From Geoalkalibacter ferrihydriticus DSM 17813 (GTDB taxonomy: Bacteria > Desulfobacterota > Desulfuromonadia > Desulfuromonadales > Geoalkalibacteraceae), in the NCBI RefSeq assembly GCF_000820505.1, contig NZ_JWJD01000002.1:420702-475000 (forward strand): DNA of 54,299 nucleotides. Reading direction: 5' to 3'. The stretch's first letter is position 1. Each line of letters begins with the position of its first letter. Positions 41,194 to 48,508 of the stretch are shown here, piece by piece. Under the pieces are notes generated by a model that worked only from the letters and a program-made list of their open reading frames with translations, searched no databases and was not told where the DNA came from. Both the position numbers and the translations under genes were made by a program.

Positions 41194-43251
41194 ATGAATG
41201 AAAATGCCCAAAAACAGCTTGTTCGCGATCTGGAAACCTGGGCCCAGGAGCTTATCGCTCAAGGGCGCTTGCCCTTTCGTCGCGTGGAATCCTGGCCACG
41301 GCTTTTCTCGCATCAGGGCGTGGTCTGCCCCCCGCTGGTCTTCTGGATCAACCGCGAGAGTTTTATGGCTGGAGGCATCGTCTTGCTCTGCGCGCGCGAA
41401 GCCGAAGAATCTTTCGTGCTGGGGCGCGCTTGCGCTCAAGCACTGGGCTTGGGGCATTTCATCACCTGGGCGCCCAGGCGCATCGACTTCTGGGAGGTGC
41501 GCAACGTCGCGCCACAACGAGTAAAATCCCTGGAATTGGTTTCTCACCGCGATCCTCAGAAATCTGATTTTCGCTGGGCCCTTCAAGAGGTTCTTGAAGA
41601 ATTAAAACCCCTGGCGGTCCTCGGCGCCGTCGCACCTGAAGAACTCAGCCCCCACTATTTGGCCAATCTCTGTCATGCGTCTCTGCACATCACGCAAACA
41701 GAACTCGAAGAAACCTTCCGCTGCGCCCGGGCTGAAAGCGGCGCCGATCTGGACGCACCCTCACAGCAATTGGCCGTCAGCAAGGGAGCTCTGACCCTGG
41801 CGCGCCTGCTCGCCTTGATGGCTGCCGATCAGATCCCACCCGGAGTCCAGCCCGAAAAAATCGAACGGGCACTGGAGTTGAGCGTTCCCTATCTCTCGCC
41901 GGCCCTGGCTCAAGCGCTGCTACCATTTGACGGCGAATTGCCCCTGCCCCATGCGGGTGCCGTCCGCTTCCATCATTTATTTCGTCGCCTCGGACAACTG
42001 CGTTGGGGAAAAGACCGGCAGAAGGCCGCTCAGACAGTGGAGATTCTCCTTGGCGATCGCGCAGGAAAACTCGGGCTCATGGCGCCCGCCACCCCGGAGA
42101 GCATTGCTTCCGGCACCCTCCTGGTCAATCCGTGCGCGCCGCGCCCTGCCATCGGCCCTTTCCATGAGGGCCACCAGGATCTGGCGGTGCGCGCCCTTCT
42201 CGCGCTGCTACGTGAGCTGCGCGGCTTGCCTGCACCTGTTGCATCCGCCGACGCTCTCATCAATCTTCATCCAAGCATCCCACCGGAACGCATCGAAGGG
42301 ACAATTCTCGCCTCTGCTGACTATCCCAGCGCGGCCGAAAAAGAACTGTTGCGCATCCGCTTGCGCACATCCTGGCCCCATCGACGCTGGCAACCCGCGC
42401 CGCGCACACCCCGATGGGTCTGGGAAACCGTACATCTGCTTGGTCTCGCCGCGGACCAGGCACAGATCGAGCTGGTGTTGCCGGACCACTGGTTAGGTGC
42501 CGATTTCGGCCGCCCCCTGATTGAGATCCTCATCGAGCAATTTACCCTATGCGACCTGAGCCGCACCGACCAGGGGCGCCTCGCTTGGCGACTAAAAAAA
42601 TCTGCCCCCGCGTCCGCTGCCCAAAGTCTCAGCAGCCCGTCCCCAGAAACAGAGCTCCATGCCGGGCAAGAAACCTTGACAGGCCCGGGAAGCGAGGGAA
42701 CTCAATCCTTGGAAGAAATGCTCGCAATCTGGCTCGGCAGTGCTGCGGATCTGCTGGAAGGCAGAGACGACGGCGCCGCCAGGTCACTGGCCAAACGCGA
42801 GCGCAGTATCAGCGAAGCAGAAAAAGAGCGCATCGTGCAGCGGGTTTTTGCTGACGGCTTGCCGCAATTTCCAGAAAAGTATCTCTATGACCAATATCGG
42901 CCGGAGCTCAAGGAGTTCGCCATCCACGGGGCCCTGGAGATCAAAAGTGACTTTCTCGGGGTGTGGGAGCTCGCCGATGCGGCGGGTCACGTGGTCCAGG
43001 TTGAGGGAGAAGAGACTGCCAAGGCCCTGGTGCTCGCCTCCTACAGTGACGGCCAGGCCGTACGTTTACCCTGCGACCGGCACCTGACCGCGGCCATCGT
43101 CGAAAAATATCTGGACGAACTTCAACGCTTGCGCCTGGAGTTGTTGCGTGAAACCCACAGTCGGCGTGAAAAAACCCAGGCCGCGCGCCACTGGGCAAAA
43201 AAAATCTGGGAATCCCTGCCCCTGCCTCCTTGGGAGCTGATTCCTGAATAG
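41194..43251 (+). CDS. 685-aa protein of unknown function
   Basis: Soluble, no signal peptide or membrane helix. Three parts are visible: an N-terminal alpha/beta region (~1-130) with LVFWINRESFMAGGIVLL and HFITWAPRRIDFWEV, which faintly recalls PD-(D/E)xK-type N-termini of restriction-like proteins; a helical middle (~130-470); a Pro/Ser/Glu-rich linker (~475-520); and a C-terminal region ending in a charged helical stretch (~620-665). No catalytic motif is certain. ATG 41194 or GTG 41158 may be the start; neither has a ribosome site. It closes the GGDEF-lipoprotein unit (48-base gap). Confidence 0.75.
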   Translation: MNENAQKQLVRDLETWAQELIAQGRLPFRRVESWPRLFSHQGVVCPPLVFWINRESFMAGGIVLLCAREAEESFVLGRACAQALGLGHFITWAPRRIDFWEVRNVAPQRVKSLELVSHRDPQKSDFRWALQEVLEELKPLAVLGAVAPEELSPHYLANLCHASLHITQTELEETFRCARAESGADLDAPSQQLAVSKGALTLARLLALMAADQIPPGVQPEKIERALELSVPYLSPALAQALLPFDGELPLPHAGAVRFHHLFRRLGQLRWGKDRQKAAQTVEILLGDRAGKLGLMAPATPESIASGTLLVNPCAPRPAIGPFHEGHQDLAVRALLALLRELRGLPAPVASADALINLHPSIPPERIEGTILASADYPSAAEKELLRIRLRTSWPHRRWQPAPRTPRWVWETVHLLGLAADQAQIELVLPDHWLGADFGRPLIEILIEQFTLCDLSRTDQGRLAWRLKKSAPASAAQSLSSPSPETELHAGQETLTGPGSEGTQSLEEMLAIWLGSAADLLEGRDDGAARSLAKRERSISEAEKERIVQRVFADGLPQFPEKYLYDQYRPELKEFAIHGALEIKSDFLGVWELADAAGHVVQVEGEETAKALVLASYSDGQAVRLPCDRHLTAAIVEKYLDELQRLRLELLRETHSRREKTQAARHWAKKIWESLPLPPWELIPE

Positions 43252-43279
43252 AGCCCTGCCCTTCTTAACCAATGCGTCC

Positions 43280-43310
43280 TTGCTCGCACCACGGGGCTTG
43301 GGTATATAAT
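43280..43310 (+). promoter_or_regulatory. queH promoter
   Basis: TTGCTC (43280-43285) and a perfect TATAAT (43305-43310) at 19 bases, or TATATA (43303-43308) at 17. The transcript would have a leader of about 60 bases. Confidence 0.65.
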
Positions 43311-43335
43311 GAATAAGAGTAATGCAAAGTCGGCC

Positions 43336-43371
43336 CCGGTGAAGACCGGAAATTCGCCATACATTCCGGAG
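43336..43371 (+). promoter_or_regulatory. Two mutually exclusive hairpins over the queH ribosome site
   Basis: Hairpin A: CCGGT-GAAG-ACCGG (43336-43349). Hairpin B: CCGGAA (43346-43351) with TTCCGG (43364-43369). They share CCGG at 43346-43349, so only one can form. Hairpin B includes the first G pair of the ribosome site GGAG (43368-43371) and would hide it. This could be a translational switch. The sequence does not fit the preQ1-I consensus I know. Confidence 0.45.
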
Positions 43372-43376
43372 TTGGA

Positions 43377-43916
43377 ATGAATATTCTGCTGCATATCTGC
43401 TGCGCCAATTGCGCCATTTATCCCCTGGAGGTTCTGCGCAACCAGGACTTTAAGGTACGTGGCTATTTTTTCAATCACAATATCCATCCCTACCAGGAAT
43501 ATCAGCGACGCCTGGAAGCGGTACGCGGATTTGCCGATCTGCGCGAACTGGAGATTGACTACCGCGATGAGTATCGCCTTGAGGAATTTCTCGCAAAAGT
43601 CGCCGCAGACCCGCAGGGGCGCTGCAACTACTGCTATCTCTCACGGCTGGAAGATGCCGCCCGTGCCGCAGCGGAAAGGGGTTTTGAGGCTTTTACCACC
43701 AGCCTTCTCTATTCGCGCTATCAGCAGCACGAGCGCATCCGCGAACTTGGGGAAGAACTCGCCCAACGCTATGGGCTGAGGTTCCACTACGACGACTTCC
43801 GCAGCGGTTGGCAGCAGGGCATCCAGGCCTCCAAAGCCATGGGGCTCTATCGCCAACAGTACTGCGGCTGTATATATTCTGAAAAAGACCGCTATCATCC
43901 GCGCGAACGATCCTGA
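43377..43916 (+). CDS. queH: Epoxyqueuosine reductase QueH
   Basis: 179 aa. Cys-rich signature of the DUF208/QueH family: LLHICCANC at the start, GRCNYCYLSRLE (~82), and QQYCGCIYSEKDR near the end, which together bind the iron-sulphur/metal centre. It performs the last step of tRNA queuosine synthesis and replaces the unrelated QueG. Confidence 0.95.
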   Translation: MNILLHICCANCAIYPLEVLRNQDFKVRGYFFNHNIHPYQEYQRRLEAVRGFADLRELEIDYRDEYRLEEFLAKVAADPQGRCNYCYLSRLEDAARAAAERGFEAFTTSLLYSRYQQHERIRELGEELAQRYGLRFHYDDFRSGWQQGIQASKAMGLYRQQYCGCIYSEKDRYHPRERS

Positions 43917-43934
43917 GACTGCGATCCTACGACT

Positions 43935-44144
43935 ATGCATCCGGGCAAGACTCTCATTGCACTCGGCGTCATACTGATCCTGGCCGGCCTGCTCCTTACC
44001 TGGGGCGGGAAAATTCCGTTTATCGGGCGGCTTCCCGGCGATATTCGTATCGCCAAGGAGAACTTCAGTATTTACTTCCCTCTCGGGACCTGTATTCTGA
44101 TATCAGTCCTGGTGTCTCTGGCGCTGTATTTTTTTCGCCGCTGA
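43935..44144 (+). CDS. DUF2905 small membrane protein
   Basis: 69 aa with two transmembrane helices (~5-24, ~48-66). The loop IPFIGRLPGDIRIAKENFSIYFPLG is the DUF2905 signature, residues ~26-50. Function unknown. It lies 18 bases after queH and 34 before the patatin gene, in one probable unit. Confidence 0.9.
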   Translation: MHPGKTLIALGVILILAGLLLTWGGKIPFIGRLPGDIRIAKENFSIYFPLGTCILISVLVSLALYFFRR

Positions 44145-44178
44145 GCACTCCGGTGGCTCATGTTTTTGTGAGGCGGCG

Positions 44179-45156
44179 ATGCGCAGTAAGAACCCTCAAT
44201 CTCCCAGAATCGGCCTTGCCCTGGGAAGCGGTGCCGCCCGCGGCTTGGCGCATATCGGCGTACTCAAGGTACTGGAACGGGAAGGCATCGGCATCGATTG
44301 CATCGCCGGCACCTCCATCGGAGCATTCATCGGCGCCCTTTATGCCGCCGGAGTCCCCGTGGCGCAGATGGAAGAAACAGCCGTGGGCATCGATTGGAAG
44401 AAGCTCGCCCGACTGATGGACCCGGTACTGCCCACTGTCGGGCTGCTTGACGGACAGCGGGTGTTGACCTTCATGGCCGAATTGCTTCCCGCAACGACCT
44501 TCGAACAGTTGCGCCTGCCCCTGGCGGTCACCGCGACGGACGTGGAAAGCGGTGAACCCCTGGTCATTCGCCGCGGGAATCTTCTCGATGCGCTACGTGC
44601 AGCCATCTCCTTTCCCGGCATCTTCCCCGCAGCGCGCTTCGGCCAGAGGTTTCTCATTGATGGCGGGCTCTGTCACCCGGTTCCCATTGCCGCGGCACAT
44701 GCCCTGGGAGCGGATAAAGTGATCGCCGTGTGCGCCATTCCGCTGGTAGAAAAACCGCTGCGCGAAGACTATTTGCCGGCACGCCGCAAAGATGACCAGC
44801 CGCCGTCCAGCTGGTTTTTTTCTTTCACTCCACACCGCATCGAATCGCTATTTCGCGAGTTCTGGCAGAAAAAAAACAGTTCAGACGCAGACGCCTCGCC
44901 AAGTCGTCGCCGGCGACGCACACCACCTAGCCTGCTGAAAGTATGCGCGCAGAGTATTGCAATCATGGAAAACCAGATCAACGATTTGCGATTGGAGCAA
45001 AACACTTTTGACCTGCTGATCCGCCCCGATTTTGGCGATATCACTCTGCTTGAATTTCACCGCGCCCGCGAGGCCATTGCCGCTGGGGAACGCGCGGCGG
45101 TTGCCGTGCTGCCAGAGTTGCGCCGGATTACAACAAAGACATTGCACAGACCTTAA
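44179..45156 (+). CDS. Patatin-like phospholipase (RssA type)
   Basis: 325 aa. Oxyanion motif GSGAARGLAHIG (~19), nucleophile elbow GTSIGAFIG (Ser ~47) and the catalytic Asp in DGGLCHPVP (~160) form a complete Ser-Asp dyad. The C-terminal ~100 residues are helical with a Ser/Arg-rich spacer. It should be an active lipid acyl hydrolase, location cytosolic or membrane-associated. GAGGCGG precedes the ATG. Confidence 0.93.
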   Translation: MRSKNPQSPRIGLALGSGAARGLAHIGVLKVLEREGIGIDCIAGTSIGAFIGALYAAGVPVAQMEETAVGIDWKKLARLMDPVLPTVGLLDGQRVLTFMAELLPATTFEQLRLPLAVTATDVESGEPLVIRRGNLLDALRAAISFPGIFPAARFGQRFLIDGGLCHPVPIAAAHALGADKVIAVCAIPLVEKPLREDYLPARRKDDQPPSSWFFSFTPHRIESLFREFWQKKNSSDADASPSRRRRRTPPSLLKVCAQSIAIMENQINDLRLEQNTFDLLIRPDFGDITLLEFHRAREAIAAGERAAVAVLPELRRITTKTLHRP

Positions 45157-45169
45157 GCCATGCTAAACT
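45142..45169 (+). promoter_or_regulatory. Possible promoter of the phasin-like gene
   Basis: TTGCAC (45142-45147), 16 bases, TAAACT (45164-45169) with TGC before it. The -35 box overlaps the end of the patatin gene. Confidence 0.45.
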
Positions 45170-45211
45170 TGTCGCAGTGAATTTATCATTCAGCCAATAA
45201 GGAGGATTTCC

Positions 45212-45538
45212 ATGTTTGAGCTGCTGGAGAAAATAATGTTGACCGGTATGGGCGCCGCGAGCATGACGCAGAAAAAAGCCGAAGAACTGCTCGGCGAGAT
45301 GAAGGAACGCTTCAATGTTTCAGAGGAAGAAGGCAAGGCGTTTCTGGAAAAAATGCGCAAAAACGCCGAGGACACCCAGAAAAAACTTGAGGAGATGGCC
45401 CAGGAAGAAATTCGTCTGGCCGCGCAGCGCGTTGGCGTCGTGACCTTGGAAGAGTTTGAGAAACTCCAGAAAAAAGTGCAGCAGATGGACAAGCACCTCA
45501 AGGAGCTTGACAAGCAGGTAAAGGAGTTGCAGAAGTAA
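45212..45538 (+). CDS. Phasin-like coiled-coil protein
   Basis: 108 aa, almost wholly helical. An N-terminal amphipathic part (FELLEKIMLTGMGAASMTQKKAE) resembles PHA-granule-associated/PhaF-type phasins; residues ~40-108 are a Lys/Glu-rich coiled coil. AAGGAGG lies at ideal spacing. The UbiB-family gene starts 31 bases later. In Proteobacteria, phasin and ubi genes often lie together, which may reflect lipid or quinone handling rather than PHA storage. Confidence 0.8.
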   Translation: MFELLEKIMLTGMGAASMTQKKAEELLGEMKERFNVSEEEGKAFLEKMRKNAEDTQKKLEEMAQEEIRLAAQRVGVVTLEEFEKLQKKVQQMDKHLKELDKQVKELQK

Positions 45539-45569
45539 GCCTCGCCATGGCTGCTGACGCCCTGTTTCT

Positions 45570-47261
45570 ATGCTGACTTTTACACGGATCAACCGCAACA
45601 TTCGTTCGATCAAAAGGTACCGCAACATTCTGGGTATCCTGATCAAGTACGGCTTTGGCCATGTGGTCGAACAGCTTAATATTGATTATTACCTTGAGCT
45701 CGGCCGGCGCATCGTCACCCTCGGCACGGCGCCTAAAAATATCGACAGGTTGAGTCAAGCCGAACGCCTGCGTCTGGCCATGGAGGAGTTGGGCCCAACC
45801 TTCGTCAAGCTCGGACAAATCCTCTCCACGCGCCCCGACGTCATTCCCCGCGAATACATTGAGGAGCTGAGCAAACTGCAGGACAATGTGCCGCCGGTGC
45901 CCGTGGCTGAGTTGCAAGCGCAGATTCAGAAGGAACTCGGCCAGCCGGTAGAAGACCTTTTCGCTTACTTCGACCCTGAGCCCATTGCCGCCGCTTCCAT
46001 TGCGCAAGTTCATCGGGCGCGCCTCATCAGCGGCGAGGAGGTGGTCGTCAAGGCCCGTCGACCCGGTATCGCCAAGACCATCGAGATAGATCTCGATATT
46101 ATGGCCGGCTTGGCCTACCTGGTTGAAAACCATCTTCCCGGCGGCGATCTTTACGATCCAAGCGGCCTGGTCAAGGAGTTTCGGCGCACTATTCACCGCG
46201 AAATGGACTTTACTCGAGAAGGGCATACCATTGATCGTTTTGCCGCCAACTTCGAGGGAGATGAAACCGTTTATTTTCCAACTGTGTTCTGGGAGGTTAC
46301 CGGCGACACGGTCCTGACCATGGAATACATAGAGGGGTTCAAGGTATCAGATCTCGATCTGCTGCGCAGTGGTGGCTATGACCTCAAGACCATCGCCCAC
46401 CGCGGCGCCGATTTTTTTCTAACCCAGGTTCTGGTCCACGGAATGTTCCATGGCGACCCTCACCCCGGCAATTTCTTCATTCTCGAAGAAAATGTCATTT
46501 GCCTGCTCGACTACGGTATGGTGGGCCGCGTTGATGATGATCTGAAGCAGCACCTGATTGATCTTTTGCTCGGCATTCTCAACCGCGACGTTGATCGCAT
46601 TCTCACGCTGATGCTCTTTTCGGGCGACATTACAGAAGAGACCGATCGCAAGGGACTCAAACGCGATCTTTACGAATTCATTGATGATTATTATGAAATG
46701 CCTTTGGGGGATCTCAATGTCGGCCGCCTTCTCATGGAATTCGTTGATCTGATGAACGCCTATCGCATTAAATTTCCTGCTGACCTAATGCTGCTGGCGA
46801 AGGCTCTGGTGACGGTCGAAGGCCTCGGCCGACAACTTGATCCTGAATTCAATATGATTGAACATCTCCAACCATTTATCAAAAAAATGGTTCATCAGCG
46901 GCTGTCCCCCGGAAATATTTCCCGCGGCATGTACTCCCTCGTCGAATCCTATACTTCACTGGTCAGGAATTTGCCCCGTGACCTCAAGGAATTCATCAAT
47001 CGGGTCAATCGCAACAAATTCAAGATCGACCTGGAACACCGCGGCCTGGAGAAACTTATTTCAGAGTTTGACAAGTCAAGTAACCGCTTGTCCTTTTCCT
47101 TGATCATCGGTGCACTGATTGTCGGCAGCTCCCTCATCATACAGAGCGACAAGGGCCCTCAACTTTTCGATTTTCCAGTTCTTGGCCTACTCGGATACAG
47201 CATCGCCGGCGTGCTCGGCCTGTGGTTGGCAATCGCCATCCTACGCTCCGGCAGACTTTAA
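45570..47261 (+). CDS. ubiB: UbiB/ABC1/ADCK-family atypical kinase
   Basis: 563 aa. KxGQ motif in FVKLGQILSTRPD (~80), Ala-rich loop in AAASIAQVHRA (~140), ATP Lys in EVVVKARRPG, catalytic segment VHGMFHGDPHPGNF (~290), metal Asp in LLDYGMVG. Two transmembrane helices lie at the C-terminus (~505-560). The family is needed for quinone synthesis or lipid transport; here most likely menaquinone-related, as no ubiquinone genes are seen. No other quinone genes adjoin. Confidence 0.93.
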   Translation: MLTFTRINRNIRSIKRYRNILGILIKYGFGHVVEQLNIDYYLELGRRIVTLGTAPKNIDRLSQAERLRLAMEELGPTFVKLGQILSTRPDVIPREYIEELSKLQDNVPPVPVAELQAQIQKELGQPVEDLFAYFDPEPIAAASIAQVHRARLISGEEVVVKARRPGIAKTIEIDLDIMAGLAYLVENHLPGGDLYDPSGLVKEFRRTIHREMDFTREGHTIDRFAANFEGDETVYFPTVFWEVTGDTVLTMEYIEGFKVSDLDLLRSGGYDLKTIAHRGADFFLTQVLVHGMFHGDPHPGNFFILEENVICLLDYGMVGRVDDDLKQHLIDLLLGILNRDVDRILTLMLFSGDITEETDRKGLKRDLYEFIDDYYEMPLGDLNVGRLLMEFVDLMNAYRIKFPADLMLLAKALVTVEGLGRQLDPEFNMIEHLQPFIKKMVHQRLSPGNISRGMYSLVESYTSLVRNLPRDLKEFINRVNRNKFKIDLEHRGLEKLISEFDKSSNRLSFSLIIGALIVGSSLIIQSDKGPQLFDFPVLGLLGYSIAGVLGLWLAIAILRSGRL

Positions 47262-47447
47262 CAACTGTGGTCTTGGCGCAACACCCACCTATGGTTAGGG
47301 TGCAACAAACACACCTTCTCACACTGTCACCCCTTGAAAGCTTTCCTTTTAAATCAGAGCACTTAGCCCCCTCCAAAAACCTGGCAAACTCCTTGCAGGG
47401 ATAGACGCTAACATACGAACGATCTGACCCTGCCCAGGAGGCAAGTT

Positions 47448-48377
47448 TTGATTTTCCAGTACACAATTGCAAACCCACTGATGATTTCAGGTATCGGGCT
47501 CCATTCGGGGCGCCGCATCAGTATGAATCTGCGTCCCGCCAAAGCCGGAACCGGCATCCTTTTTCATCGCGCCGAAGGCGAGCGCCGGGTGACCATTGAG
47601 GCCAACTCGGCCAACGTCATAGATACCCAATTAGCGACGGTACTCGGCAAGGGCGGTCTGAGCGTTTCGACGGTGGAACATCTGCTTGCGGCCCTGAGTG
47701 CGCTGGGCATCGACAACCTGCACATTGATATCGACGGGCCCGAAGTGCCGGTTCTCGATGGAAGCGCCGCTCCCTTTGTCGAGTTGCTGCAGAGCGCTGG
47801 GGTGCGCCAACTTGATCGCAGCCGCAAGTTCCTCGCCATCCGCAAACCGATCACTCTCGTCGAGGGCGAAAAGCGGGTGACACTTATTCCGTCGCGTTTT
47901 TTCCGGGTAAGCTTTGACATTGCCTTCGATCACCCAAGCATTGCGCAGCAGCATTATTCCTTTAAATGCACTGCCCAGGCCTTTCGCAAAGAGATCGCCC
48001 CGGCCCGCACTTTCGGCTTTCTGCAAGAGGTCGAATATCTCAAGGCCAACGGCCTCGCCCGCGGCGGCTCCCTCGACAATGCCATCGTTATCGGTGAGGA
48101 GGGCATCCTCAACCCTGAGGGACTGCGCTATGCCGATGAATTCGTGCGACACAAAATTCTTGACAGCATCGGTGACTTCAGCCTGCTGGGTTATCCTCTT
48201 CTCGGCCACCTTAAGGCCTACAAAGCGGGCCACGATATAAACCATAAAATGGTTGAAAAAATCCTCGCCAATCCCGAGCACTGGAAACTCGTCGAATTCA
48301 GTGACAAGTCTCTGCGCGAATCCAGGCGCGGCATCTTGCCGGCCTTCGCCGGAGAATTGCTACCGGCCAAGGCCTGA
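47448..48377 (+). CDS. lpxC: UDP-3-O-acyl-N-acetylglucosamine deacetylase
   Basis: 309 aa; committed step of lipid A synthesis. Zinc ligands in VEHLLAAL (His ~79) and RHKILDSIGD (His/Asp ~238-242), catalytic His in GHDINHKMV (~265). The start is a TTG at 47448, 6 bases after a perfect AGGAGG (47436-47441). The nearest ATG (47481) would remove the conserved N-terminal strand. TTG plus a strong ribosome site may tune the level of this dose-sensitive enzyme. The 186 bases upstream hold no gene. Confidence 0.96.
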   Translation: MIFQYTIANPLMISGIGLHSGRRISMNLRPAKAGTGILFHRAEGERRVTIEANSANVIDTQLATVLGKGGLSVSTVEHLLAALSALGIDNLHIDIDGPEVPVLDGSAAPFVELLQSAGVRQLDRSRKFLAIRKPITLVEGEKRVTLIPSRFFRVSFDIAFDHPSIAQQHYSFKCTAQAFRKEIAPARTFGFLQEVEYLKANGLARGGSLDNAIVIGEEGILNPEGLRYADEFVRHKILDSIGDFSLLGYPLLGHLKAYKAGHDINHKMVEKILANPEHWKLVEFSDKSLRESRRGILPAFAGELLPAKA

Positions 48378-48407
48378 TAATATCTTTCCAGACATTTAAC
48401 TCTTCTC

Positions 48408-48434
48408 AAAGCAGCCGTTCAGGCTGCTTTTTTT
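48408..48434 (+). terminator. Rho-independent terminator after lpxC
   Basis: AAAGCAGCC (48408-48416), loop GTTCA, GGCTGCTTT (48422-48430), then four more Ts. Confidence 0.93.
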
Positions 48435-48508
48435 GTTTTTCGATCTGACTTGCAAACAAAGGGACAAATCGCCTAAAATTAATCTTTTAGACTATCAGGG
48501 ACGGCTTA

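Noticed and set aside
47388-47447. GGCAAAC...GACGC sequence before lpxC resembling a GEMM-I (c-di-GMP/cGAMP) riboswitch
   Set aside because: There is no GAAA tetraloop, no GCAAAGCC block after GACGC, and too little room for the second stem before the start codon.
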